Assembly: GCF_029581275.1 (NCBI RefSeq) | Contig: NZ_CP120742.1 | Span: 5,208,501-5,272,500, forward strand | Length of the DNA stretch: 64,000 nt | Origin: Micromonospora sp. WMMD1155 | Lineage (GTDB): Bacteria; Actinomycetota; Actinomycetes; Mycobacteriales; Micromonosporaceae | Direction of reading: 5' to 3' | Part shown: piece after piece, positions 8,462 to 15,836 of the stretch | Position numbering within the stretch: position 1 is the first letter of the stretch | How the letters are laid out: the number at the start of each line of letters is the position of its first letter | Position numbers and translations under genes: made by a program | The notes under the pieces: generated by a model | Databases searched by the model: none | The model's input: only the letters and a program-made list of their open reading frames with translations | What the model was told of the DNA's origin: nothing

Positions 8462-8913
8462 CGGCGATTCTCCGACCGGCGCGGAATTCCGTACACGCTG
8501 CTGCGTACGACTGAGGCCGGATCGTCGGTCCCGGACGGCCCGTACGCCCCGACGCGTGTTCCCCACCCGTACGGTTGCGGCAACCGAGCCGCGATTACGC
8601 GGACCCGGTCCCGCCCGAGCGCGACGCCGAGGCAGTACAGCACCGCCGCCCCCAGCACCGAACCAATCGTGGTCCAGATGACCGCGGCGAAGCGACTCAT
8701 CCTGCCCTGACTGGCCGTGAATCCGGCCAGCGGCAGGATGACCTCGGTCGGGATCGGCGGGAACAGGTTCTCCAACGCGACCGCCAAGCCCGCCCCCGGA
8801 GCGCCGAACCGCTCCATCAGACCAGTCACCAAACCGACCAGTCCACCCTGCGGCGGATCAGATTCCCGTGCCAACAGGCCAGCATGCATCGACGCGTGCC
8901 ACAAACGGATCAT
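8458..8913 (-). pseudogene. DedA family membrane protein, 3'-truncated
   Basis: Residues about 25-112 are a clear DedA N-terminal half: LVTGLMERFGAPGAGLAVAL, NLFPPIPTEVILPLAG and YCLGVALGRDRV. After ARLP near 8578 the family's second half is replaced by about 39 unrelated residues that end at an ATGA overlap with the MMPL gene. DedA proteins are about 200 residues, and the missing part holds the conserved FxGRxxPxxR segment and the last membrane helices. The product is therefore unlikely to work as a lipid scramblase or membrane-potential protein. Several starts are possible between 8913 and about 8840. Confidence 0.75.
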
Positions 8914-9230
8914 GCCGACAACGCTATGAACTCACCACGGCCCGGACCATGAGGCCAACCACCGGCCCCAACAGGCCGACCTCAATGGCCAGGGTGCGGA
9001 AAACCACACTCTCACCGAACACTCAAAGGCAAGGTGGCGCCTGCTGGGCGATCGGCGACCAGCGCACGGACCCACGGTGTGCCGGGGGGTCGACGCCAGG
9101 CGTCGCGTGATCAACATGGGTGACGCTGCCGCCGACAGGTTCGCCAACGGTCACCGCCCAGGATCAGGGGGATCAGGGGGCCAGAGACCGGCGCCAAGGT
9201 CATCAAGGAGACGACACGCCGGCGAGAAGA
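8914..9230. other. geneless stretch between DedA remnant and duplicated gene-end cassette
   Basis: No complete gene is visible. On the minus strand, 8937-9022 encodes a short hydrophobic tail (TLAIEVGLLGPVVGLMVRA then a stop) that may be the end of a lost membrane protein, but I cannot assign it. A GGGGATCAGGGGG-like direct repeat lies near 9165-9182. Confidence 0.4.
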
Positions 9231-9408
9231 GGGTCTGTTGGCGCACCGGGCCGGCATCCCGGCGAACTGAGAGCACCCGACGCACCGGTCACCGATCGGC
9301 CGTCGGCAACCGGTGCGAGGCGTGGGCGCGCGCCGCTCACGCCCATCGCACCACGTCCGCGTGGTCCAGCCGCGGCAGGCGCGCGTACCAGGGGTCCTTG
9401 CCGGGGTG
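9231..9408. repeat. 178-base copy of the gene-end cassette at 20803-20980
   Basis: Bases 9231-9408 align without gaps to 20803-20980 with about nine mismatches counted by eye. At 20.8 kb the segment holds the last codons of a NarL-type response regulator, the 66-base convergent intergenic hairpin and the last codons of a nitroreductase. Here the same gene ends are orphaned: nothing upstream of GGGTCTGTTGGCGCACCGG encodes a regulator, and nothing after 9408 encodes a nitroreductase. Four of the mismatches fall in the hairpin loop (copy stem 9281-9289 with 9309-9317), while the stem is unchanged. Confidence 0.85.
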
Positions 9409-9436
9409 TGTGTGCTGCCTCCGTCCAGCACACTCC

Positions 9437-10432
9437 TCACCGCCGAGCACGGGGCTCAGTAGTCGGCGGTGACCCGTGGCGTGCGGTCGCCGGCTCGTTG
9501 CGGCGGCGCGCCGTGCGTCGCCCGGCTACGTACTGGACCAGGAGCGTGAGGAGTCCGGCGCTGACGATGGCGGCCAGATTGATCAGCAGTTGGAGGGCGG
9601 ACCCGGCGGCTTCGTGACCGACCCCGTAGGCGAGCGCGACGGCGGCGTTGGCTGCGGCGGGGATGGTCGTCACCGAGATCAGCACGCCGACCAGGGTGCC
9701 GGCTTTGGCCGAGGTCAGTGACAGCATCCCGGCGATGCCGGCGAGGAAGCCGACGACCCAGGACAGGGCGTCCGGGCGCCAGATGAAGTCGGTCAGTGGG
9801 CGTTCGTCGAGGAGCATCGACTTGTCGATGAGGCCGAGGCTGGTGAGCAGCCAGGTGGTCAGCACCGTTATCGCCATCGCGGTGGTGAAGCCGGCCAGCA
9901 GTGCCCACGTCGACCGGCGCACGAGGTGGTAGCGGCGTTGGACGAGACCGACGCACAGGGCGGCGAGGGGCCCGAACTCCGGGCCGACGACCATCGAGCC
10001 GACGATGAGGATCGGCTGGTCGAGCAGCACTCCGATGCTCGCGATGACGGTGGCCAGGATCATGAAGGCGAGGAACGCGACGGACAGTCGGGTTTCCTCG
10101 CCGGTCTTCTGCTCGATCTCGTGCCACACGACCGCGTCGACGCCGAGCCCGGGGACACGGTGGGAGGCCCGGCGCGCCGATTCCGAGAGCGCGGCCTCGA
10201 CGTTTTCGATGACGATGGCGCCGGATCGGTCCAGCCCGAGCCCGCGGAGTCGGTCGAGGACTGCGGAGGCGCCCTCCCGGACGACGTCGAAGTGGACGAC
10301 GTCACCGGCTGGAGAGCGCGCTGCCCCGGGCAGTACCGCGATATGGGTGACGCCGTCGTCGGCGTCGAGGGTCTGCGTCAGGCGCGGCGTTACCTCGGCT
10401 GGCGAGAAGACCCGCACGTGCAGCATGTCCAC
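9437..10432 (-). CDS. DUF389 family integral membrane protein
   Basis: A 331-residue protein starting at GTG 10432 (an ATG two codons later is possible). Residues 1-80 form a cytosolic alpha/beta domain (MLHVRVFSPAEVTPRL). Then comes the DUF389 membrane core with the signature LDQPILIVGSMVVGPEFGPL and at least six hydrophobic helices to residue 305, followed by a basic tail. The family is widespread in actinobacteria and has no firm function; a transport or stress role is only a guess. It stands alone between a gene graveyard on its 3' side and a gene-free hairpin region on its 5' side. Confidence 0.85.
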   Translation of the reverse strand: MDMLHVRVFSPAEVTPRLTQTLDADDGVTHIAVLPGAARSPAGDVVHFDVVREGASAVLDRLRGLGLDRSGAIVIENVEAALSESARRASHRVPGLGVDAVVWHEIEQKTGEETRLSVAFLAFMILATVIASIGVLLDQPILIVGSMVVGPEFGPLAALCVGLVQRRYHLVRRSTWALLAGFTTAMAITVLTTWLLTSLGLIDKSMLLDERPLTDFIWRPDALSWVVGFLAGIAGMLSLTSAKAGTLVGVLISVTTIPAAANAAVALAYGVGHEAAGSALQLLINLAAIVSAGLLTLLVQYVAGRRTARRRNEPATARHGSPPTTEPRARR

Positions 10433-10576
10433 CGTGGGATCTTCGCAGTATGGCTCTCGGTCCGCCTGGGCGGCGTCGTGATTTCGTCACGAGAGCGCCA
10501 GGATCTCGCGGACGTCACCGCACGGGCCCGCACAGACCGTGCGGCGTCTGCGGCGAGTTCCATACCGACACCGCGA

Positions 10577-10634
10577 CCGACCTCACGCCTACCGAGAGTC
10601 GTGCGGTGCTCTGGGGCGTCGGGCGTGAGGTCGG
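10577..10634. repeat. 13-base inverted repeat with 32-base loop
   Basis: CCGACCTCACGCC at 10577-10589 is matched exactly by its reverse complement at 10622-10634. It lies in a geneless interval and could form a large stem-loop in RNA from either strand; purpose unknown. Confidence 0.45.
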
Positions 10635-10899
10635 CGTGAAAACGGGAGCAGCAGGCGTACAAGCCGCGTGAAGATCGTTGCGCCCGACCCTCGGCAGGGC
10701 GTCTGCTGGTGCCAGCCGGGGTGGAAGAACCCCGGCCTCATGGAGAAGGACGACGGTGGCCAGGTCGACGTGGCGCATCCCCGCGGGCGTGTACGCGCCT
10801 CCACCGGTTCGGTGGGCGGTCGGTGTGGTCCCGGCGGCGGGGCAGGACCGCCCTCCGCATCCCGGTCACGGACGCCGCTGACCCCGTTTTCCCCTCCGT

Positions 10900-10943
10900 C
10901 ACGCGGCGGGCCGGTGACCGGTTCGGTCCCGGCCCGCCGCGTG
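10900..10943 (+). promoter_or_regulatory. 15-base perfect stem-loop just upstream of the small YbaB-like gene
   Basis: CACGCGGCGGGCCGG (10900-10914) pairs exactly with 10929-10943 around a 14-base loop. It ends 25 bases before the ATG at 10968 and just before the AAGGA ribosome site. It may be an attenuating leader hairpin or a terminator for an upstream transcript; no upstream plus-strand gene is visible, which favours a leader element. Confidence 0.45.
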
Positions 10944-10967
10944 CACCCCATTCCAAGGACGCAGCCC

Positions 10968-11183
10968 ATGTACGACGACACCGTCGCCGGCGCCCTCACT
11001 GTCACCGACCCCCGCAGATACGTGGAGGTCACCATGCGCAGCGACGGGAGCCTGAGCGCACTACGGATCGATCCGCACGCCATGTACGACCTGACCGCCC
11101 ACGAGTTGGCCGACGCGTGCCTCGCCGCGATCGAGCGCGCTGACTCCATGCGCTCGCATCCGGGCCGTACCGGCCGGATCTGA
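10968..11183 (+). CDS. small protein resembling YbaB/EbfC-type nucleoid proteins
   Basis: Start at ATG 10968 with AAGGA eight bases upstream. The 71-residue product reads DPRRYVEVTMRSDGSLSALR then IDPHAMYDLTAHELADACLA. This resembles the beta-hairpin plus helix core of YbaB-like proteins (a VEV strand, a turn, LRIDPxAM, then an amphipathic helix), but it is shorter than classical YbaB at about 100 residues. Such proteins can bind DNA or act as small structural partners. It precedes an SDR gene by 97 bases on the same strand. The family call is tentative; the coding call is supported by the ribosome site. Confidence 0.55.
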   Translation: MYDDTVAGALTVTDPRRYVEVTMRSDGSLSALRIDPHAMYDLTAHELADACLAAIERADSMRSHPGRTGRI

Positions 11184-11280
11184 GCGAGGAGCCAGATGTC
11201 CCGACGATGCAGCAGCGAGGAGGCCGGCCATGCCGAACGCCCCAGCAGTTGAGCCCCTTACCCGTCCGAGAGGAATTGTC

Positions 11281-12108
11281 ATGCCCGAGACCACCAGGAC
11301 CGCCCTCGTCACCGGGGCCACCACCGGCATCGGCCGGGAGGTCGCCCGGCGTCTGGCCGTCGACGGCTGGCATGTGCTGCTGCACGGGCGGACCGCTGTC
11401 GACGCAAGCGACGCCCTCGACGGCCTCGTTCGGGACGGGACCGACCCGGCACGGGTGAAGACGGTGGTCGCCGACTTCGCCGACCTGGCGACGGTCCGCG
11501 ACCTGGCCGACGTCGTGTCACGCATCCCCGGCGGACTGGATCTGCTGGTCAACAACGCCGCCCTGGTGGGCGGTGCCCGGCGTGCCGAGACTGTCGACGG
11601 CAACGAGATGTCCTGGCAGGTCAACTATGGTGCGCACTATCTGCTGACCCGGCTGCTGACGCCGGCCCTCACCCGTCGCCCCGGCGCCCGGGTGGTGAAC
11701 CTGTCGTCGAGCCTGCATCGCATGGGCAACCTCGACTGGGCCGACCTCAATCGCACCGCCCGGTACGCGGCGGTGCCCGCCTACGCGCAGAGCAAGCTCG
11801 GCATGACCATGCTCGCCACGGGGCTGGCCCGGCACGGCGGTGTGGACCTGACAGCCGTCAGTGTCCACCCCGGCGTGGTCCGCACCCGACTGATGTCGAC
11901 GTACAGCCGCAGCGGCGCGCCGGTGGCCGACGGGGCCGACGCGGTGTTGCACGCGGTGTACATGGAGAGTCCCGTGAACGGCGGCTACTACGAGGGCAGC
12001 CTGCCCGCAGTGCCGGCGCCGCTCGCCGCCAACCCGTCAGCGGTGCAGCGGCTGTGGCGGCTGACCGGGCGGTCGCTCGACCTGGAGGTGTCCAGCCGTG
12101 CGGCGTGA
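11281..12108 (+). CDS. short-chain dehydrogenase/reductase (SDR)
   Basis: Start placed at ATG 11281, behind a GAGAGGA ribosome site; the frame is open 51 bases further upstream without better signals. The 275-residue protein has the SDR pattern: TGATTGIGREVA for NAD(P) binding, LLVNNAALVGG, NLSSSLHRM with the catalytic Ser, and YAQSK with catalytic Tyr and Lys. The sequence after the active site (VSVHPGVVRTRL) resembles the retinol-dehydrogenase-like SDRs that reduce aldehydes or ketones. It follows the small YbaB-like gene on the same strand. The substrate cannot be predicted. Confidence 0.87.
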   Translation: MPETTRTALVTGATTGIGREVARRLAVDGWHVLLHGRTAVDASDALDGLVRDGTDPARVKTVVADFADLATVRDLADVVSRIPGGLDLLVNNAALVGGARRAETVDGNEMSWQVNYGAHYLLTRLLTPALTRRPGARVVNLSSSLHRMGNLDWADLNRTARYAAVPAYAQSKLGMTMLATGLARHGGVDLTAVSVHPGVVRTRLMSTYSRSGAPVADGADAVLHAVYMESPVNGGYYEGSLPAVPAPLAANPSAVQRLWRLTGRSLDLEVSSRAA

Positions 12109-12132
12109 ACCGGATCGCGTCCCCGAAGGTCG

Positions 12133-12876
12133 ATGCGGATGCGTGGTGCCGGCGCGAACGGCGTGCTCGGCAGCACATCCGGGCGCACCACGGCGTCGCA
12201 GGCGCACGCCTGGCCGGAGCCGGCCGTGACCCGGATGCCGTTCAGCGCTCCGTACCCGCCGGTCGAACACGTGCTTTCCCGGGAACCGCGGACGGGTCCG
12301 ACTCGGCCTGGCTCCCGGGCGACCCTGCCGGTCGGGTCCGCGCCGAACCGGGGCGGGCTCGTGGCCGGTGGCTGGGGTGGGCCTGCCGGCCGGGAGTGGA
12401 GGGGTGGAGTTGCCGGCGGTTGGCCAGCACTCGTCCCGGTCCTTGCGGTCCCGGCATTGCTGGCGGGTGCCGTGGGCTGCACGTCGATGGCCGCGACGTC
12501 GGAGCCTGCCGTCGGTGTGACGGCGGTGGCGGCGGCCGTCGTCCTGCTGGCCGCCGCCGGTGTCGCCGGCCTGTGGGCGCTGGCGATGGCGCGACTGTCC
12601 GTGCACGTCAACACCTACCAGGTGGCGGTCCGGCACCCTCTGCTGCCGGGTCCCAGCGCGACGGTGCCGCTGCGCCAGATTCGTCGGATGTCCGTTGTCC
12701 ACGGGTCGGCCCGGCCGTGGACCGTCTGGTGGTGCCCGTGGCCGGGCGGCTGGGGGCGGGCGGCGGTGATCCGCACCGGACCCGCGCTCCGGCTGGAGCT
12801 AACCTCCGGCCGCGCCTTCGTGGTCAGCGTCGACGAACCGGAGGGGGCGGTGCGGGCCTTCCGTAGGCTTCGCTGA
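12133..12876 (+). CDS. two-helix membrane protein with bacterial PH-like domain
   Basis: A protein of up to 247 residues; the first 70 or so are low-complexity and the true start could be as late as ATG 12235. Two hydrophobic helices follow (LVPVLAVPALLAGAVGC and VTAVAAAVVLLAAAGVAGLW). The last 90 residues (RLSVHVNTYQVAVRHPLL, VPLRQIRRMSVVHG, LRLELTSGRAFVVSVDEP) resemble the small beta-rich PH-like domain found after two helices in many actinobacterial membrane proteins. The role is unknown. It lies 24 bases after the SDR and is followed by a strong terminator. Confidence 0.65.
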   Translation: MRMRGAGANGVLGSTSGRTTASQAHAWPEPAVTRMPFSAPYPPVEHVLSREPRTGPTRPGSRATLPVGSAPNRGGLVAGGWGGPAGREWRGGVAGGWPALVPVLAVPALLAGAVGCTSMAATSEPAVGVTAVAAAVVLLAAAGVAGLWALAMARLSVHVNTYQVAVRHPLLPGPSATVPLRQIRRMSVVHGSARPWTVWWCPWPGGWGRAAVIRTGPALRLELTSGRAFVVSVDEPEGAVRAFRRLR

Positions 12877-12912
12877 CCACCGCTGCCCATCGGGTTCGAC
12901 GAACCGACCAGT

Positions 12913-12949
12913 CGACGGCGCGACGCTCGGACAGAGCGTCGCGCCGTCG
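12913..12949 (+). terminator. strong hairpin terminator after the PH-like membrane protein gene
   Basis: A 16-base perfect stem (12913-12928 with 12934-12949) with a five-base loop, 37 bases after the stop at 12876. There is no T-run, which is usual in this GC range. Confidence 0.75.
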
Positions 12950-12977
12950 CACGTCTGGCCGCGTCGCGGTCCTCGGC

Positions 12978-13056
12978 GAGGCCGGCCCGGGACCGCGGCG
13001 GGGTCCGTGCGCCGCTCACGCGCCACCCGGGCGACCCGGATCTGCGGGTACGCCGG
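12978..13056 (-). repeat. orphan C-terminal coding fragment, copy A (relative at 25542-25620)
   Basis: These 79 bases align without gaps to 25542-25620 with about 13 mismatches by eye. On the minus strand both copies read a similar peptide beginning LPAYPQI and containing RERR then AAVPG. This frame conservation suggests both derive from the 3' end of one coding family that I cannot name. Both lie just downstream of the end of a transporter gene on the minus strand. Confidence 0.6.
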
Positions 13057-13088
13057 GAGCGTGCGGGGTCGAGCCAGGGCAGGGGACC

Positions 13089-13320
13089 TCAGGGCAGGGA
13101 CTCCTCGCGGTAACGCGCGTCTTCCAGATCGAGTTGGCGCTGGACCTCTCGGCGGGTCGCCTCGCTGGACACCCCGGCCCCGTGCAGTCGCTCAAGCTCG
13201 GCGCGCTGGGCGCGGACCACCGCCCGGCGTAGTCGGCGGTGGTCGGCCCCGACCCCGTCGGCCGCGCCCGAGACCTCCTGCGCGAGTTCGGCCCGGGCGC
13301 GCAGGCTGCCGCCCCGGCTG
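13089..13320 (-). pseudogene. 3' stump of a CPA1-type Na+/H+ antiporter gene
   Basis: The minus-strand frame ending at stop 13089-13091 reads SLRARAELAQE, then VVRAQRAELERLHGAG, VQRQLDLEDARYREESLP and stop. This is the typical charged cytoplasmic tail at the end of long bacterial Na+/H+ exchangers (AQRAELERL and LDLEEARL are characteristic). Upstream of about 13320 the frame has no membrane segments, so the whole transport domain is missing. It is a remnant left between the terminator and the DrrA promoter. Confidence 0.65.
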
Positions 13321-13415
13321 CTCCTGCTGCGCGGCGGACGCGACCTGACCCGCGTCCCGCCAAAGCCCTCGGACGCGCATCACGGTGGAGACCGACAGAA
13401 TCCCGCGTCGTGGGC

Positions 13416-13447
13416 TTGACCCTGACGCTGCGTCAACCCTTCATCCT
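13416..13447 (+). promoter_or_regulatory. MerR-type promoter of the drrAB-like operon with embedded operator
   Basis: A TTGACC -35 box (13416-13421) and CATCCT -10 (13442-13447) are separated by an overlong 20-base spacer, as in MerR-activated promoters. Within it lies the palindrome TGACG-ctg-CGTCA (13423-13435). The -10 is only seven bases before ATG 13455, so the transcript is probably leaderless. The MerR protein encoded downstream at 15057 is the likely binder. Confidence 0.7.
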
Positions 13448-13454
13448 GGCTGCC

Positions 13455-14252
13455 ATGAGCAATTCGCCAACAACAACTCAGGTCGAGCAACCCCCCGCGA
13501 TCCGCGTGCACGGCCTGGAGAAGTCGTTCAAGCAGGTGACGGTCCTGCGCGGCGTGGACCTCGACGTGGCGCGGGGCAGCATTTTCGCCCTACTCGGCTC
13601 GAACGGCGCCGGTAAGACAACCGTGGTGAAGATCCTCTCCACGCTGCTCAAGGCCGACGCGGGGACCGCCCGGGTCAACGGCTTCGACGTCGGAACCCAG
13701 GCTGCTGAGGTACGCGAGTCGATCAGCCTCACCGGGCAGTTCGCGGCGGTCGACGAGATCCTCACCGGGCGGGAGAACCTCATCCTGGTCGCCAAGCTCA
13801 GGCACCTCAACGGCCCGGACGCGATCGCGGACGACCTGTTGCGGCGCTTCTCGCTGGCCGAGGCGGGCAGCCGGCGGGTGGCGACGTACTCCGGTGGCAT
13901 GCGGCGTCGTCTGGACATCGCGATGAGCCTCATCGGTAGCCCGCCGGTGATCTTTCTTGACGAGCCGACGACCGGGCTGGACCCGGAGGCACGCATCGAG
14001 GTGTGGCAGGCCGTCAAGGAACTCGCCAAGGGCGGAACCACGGTGCTGCTCACCACCCAGTACCTCGACGAGGCTGAGCACCTCGCCGATCGGATCGCGA
14101 TCCTGCACGAGGGCCGGATCATCGTGAACGGCACCCTCGACGAGCTCAAGCAACTCCTCCCAGCCGCCAAGATCGAGTACGTCGAGAAGCAGCCCAGCCT
14201 CGAGGACGTCTTCCTCACCCTCGTCGGCGCCCGAACGAACAAGGAACAGTGA
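13455..14252 (+). CDS. ABC exporter ATP-binding subunit, DrrA type
   Basis: Start at ATG 13455 (MSNSPTTTQVEQ), directly downstream of the MerR-type promoter; the frame is open far upstream but that would bury the promoter. The 265-residue ATPase has Walker A GSNGAGKTT, Q-loop TGQFAAVDE, signature YSGGMRRRLD, Walker B VIFLDEP and an H-loop position occupied by Q in LLTTQYLDEAEHL, as is normal in the DrrA family. Relatives pair with ABC-2 permeases to export hydrophobic drugs. It overlaps the permease gene at its stop. Control by the MerR regulator downstream suggests inducible drug efflux rather than cluster-linked self-resistance. Confidence 0.92.
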   Translation: MSNSPTTTQVEQPPAIRVHGLEKSFKQVTVLRGVDLDVARGSIFALLGSNGAGKTTVVKILSTLLKADAGTARVNGFDVGTQAAEVRESISLTGQFAAVDEILTGRENLILVAKLRHLNGPDAIADDLLRRFSLAEAGSRRVATYSGGMRRRLDIAMSLIGSPPVIFLDEPTTGLDPEARIEVWQAVKELAKGGTTVLLTTQYLDEAEHLADRIAILHEGRIIVNGTLDELKQLLPAAKIEYVEKQPSLEDVFLTLVGARTNKEQ

Positions 14253-15013
14253 TGAACAAGCACTTCATCGGCGACACCGTGGTTCTCCTGGGACGCTCGC
14301 TGCGCCACATCGCCCGCAGCCCGGACACCATCATCACCACCGCGATCATGCCGATCGCGTTCCTGCTGCTCTTCGTCTACGTGTTCGGCGGCGCGATCGA
14401 GACCGGCTCCGACTCGTACGTCAACTACCTGCTGCCCGGCATCCTGATCATCACGATCGCCTCGGGCATCTCCTACACGGCGTTCCGGCTCTTCATGGAC
14501 ATGAAAGGCGGCATCTTCGAACGCTTCCAGTCCATGCCGATCGCCCGCTCGTCGGTGTTGTGGGCGCACGTGCTGACCTCGTTGGTCGCCAACCTGATCT
14601 CGCTCGCCGTCGTCATCGGTGTCGGCCTGATCATGGGCTTCCGCACGGGGGCGAACGTGGGGGAGTGGCTCGCGGTCGGCGGCATCCTGGTCCTGCTGAC
14701 CCTGGCCCTGACCTGGGTCGCGGTGATTCCCGGCCTGACCGCGAAGACGCCGGACGGCGCGGGCGCGTTCTCCTATCCGCTCATCTTCCTGCCGTTCGTC
14801 AGCTCCGCCTTCGTCCCCACCGAGTCGATGCCCGGTCCGGTACGCGCCTTCGCCGAGCACCAGCCGGTGACCTCCATCGTCAACGCGATCCGGGACCTGT
14901 TCACCCAACAGCCGGTCGGCGCCGACATCTGGATCGCCCTCGCCTGGTGCGCAGGCATCCTCGTCGTCGCCTATCTGTTCGCCAACCTCACCTATCGGCG
15001 CAAGATCTCCTGA
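14252..15013 (+). CDS. ABC-2 type permease subunit, DrrB type
   Basis: Start at ATG 14252, sharing one base with the ATPase stop and preceded by AAGGAA; GTG 14249 is an alternative. The roughly 253-residue protein has six hydrophobic helices in the ABC-2 pattern (TAIMPIAFLLLFVYVFGGAI, LLPGILIITIASGI, LISLAVVIGVGLIMGF, and others) and the conserved FVSSAFVPTESMPGPVRAFAE segment of DrrB-like permeases. It forms the membrane channel of the exporter with the preceding ATPase. The MerR gene follows 43 bases downstream. Confidence 0.92.
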   Translation: MNKHFIGDTVVLLGRSLRHIARSPDTIITTAIMPIAFLLLFVYVFGGAIETGSDSYVNYLLPGILIITIASGISYTAFRLFMDMKGGIFERFQSMPIARSSVLWAHVLTSLVANLISLAVVIGVGLIMGFRTGANVGEWLAVGGILVLLTLALTWVAVIPGLTAKTPDGAGAFSYPLIFLPFVSSAFVPTESMPGPVRAFAEHQPVTSIVNAIRDLFTQQPVGADIWIALAWCAGILVVAYLFANLTYRRKIS

Positions 15014-15056
15014 CGATGCCGACCAGGGCCGCACCACCTGCGGGCAGGATCAGAGA

Positions 15057-15836
15057 ATGCTGACGATCGGTCAACTGGCCGCCTATGCCGGTGTCACGGT
15101 GCGGGCGGTCCGGCACTACCACCAGATCGGGCTGCTGCCGGAGCCGGAGCGCGACGCGTCCGGCTACCGGCGGTACGGGGCGACGGCAGTCGTATCGCTC
15201 ATCAAGATCCGCACGCTCGCCGACGCCGGCGTGCCGCTGTCGCAGATCGGTCGGATGCTCGAAGCCGACCCAGCGGCCTTCGCCGAGGCGATCCGGACCA
15301 TCGACGACCAGCTGCGCGCGGAGATCCAACGGCTGGAGGCCAGTCGCACACACATCGCGCAGCTGACCGCCGGTCACGGCCTGGCGCTTCCACCGGAGGT
15401 GGTCGCATATCTCGATCGGCTGCGGAGCATCGGAGCGTCGCAGCGGATGGTGGAGGCCGAACGGGACGGCTGGATTCTGGTCGCGGCGCGCTGGCCCGAC
15501 CGCATCGTCGAGTGGATGCCCGGCAAGATCGCCGCTCTCGACGATCCCACCGTCGTCCGGCTCTACCGGGTGCTCTCGGAGATCTTCGACGGGAACGAGG
15601 AGGACGACCCGCGGCTGGCGGAGGCCGCCGACATCATGGCCTGCCTGGCGGAGCAGGCGTACGCCGCCGGGGAGGTCACTTCCGAGGGGGAGGACGACGA
15701 CCATCTCCCGCACGATCTGATCGATGCGCTCGCCGTCGAGTCCGACCCACGGGTACGGCGGCTGCGGGAGCTGCTGCGCGAGCGCGGCTGGTCCGGTTGG
15801 AACCGGATGCAGCGGCTGGCCGAGCCATCCGACTGA
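15057..15836 (+). CDS. MerR family transcriptional regulator
   Basis: A 259-residue regulator beginning with a classical MerR winged helix: MLTIGQLAAYAGVTVRAVRH then YHQIGLLPEPERDASGYRRY. A dimerisation helix follows (residues about 80-115), then a ligand domain of about 140 residues with an acidic patch (EEDDPRLAE, SEGEDDDH). Such proteins activate promoters with overlong spacers by DNA distortion, and the drrA promoter at 13416-13447 has exactly that form. It probably senses a drug exported by the ABC pair and is carried as the third gene of its own regulon. Confidence 0.9.
   Translation: MLTIGQLAAYAGVTVRAVRHYHQIGLLPEPERDASGYRRYGATAVVSLIKIRTLADAGVPLSQIGRMLEADPAAFAEAIRTIDDQLRAEIQRLEASRTHIAQLTAGHGLALPPEVVAYLDRLRSIGASQRMVEAERDGWILVAARWPDRIVEWMPGKIAALDDPTVVRLYRVLSEIFDGNEEDDPRLAEAADIMACLAEQAYAAGEVTSEGEDDDHLPHDLIDALAVESDPRVRRLRELLRERGWSGWNRMQRLAEPSD

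Larger units (their letters stand above)
10433..10967. other. gene-free interval with two long inverted repeats
   Basis: About 535 bases upstream of both DUF389 (minus strand) and the small YbaB-like gene (plus strand). No translated frame resembles a known family. It holds a 13-base inverted repeat (10577-10589 with 10622-10634) and a 15-base hairpin (10900-10914 with 10929-10943). Promoters for the flanking genes must lie here. Confidence 0.5.

Noticed and set aside
8937..9022. Hydrophobic tail peptide TLAIEVGLLGPVVGLMVRA on the minus strand
   Set aside because: It could be the end of a lost membrane protein, but it is too short and unassigned.
13455..15836. Self-resistance genes of an antibiotic biosynthetic cluster
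   Set aside because: The DrrAB-type exporter has no polyketide, peptide or sugar biosynthesis genes near it and carries its own MerR regulator, so a general efflux module is more likely.
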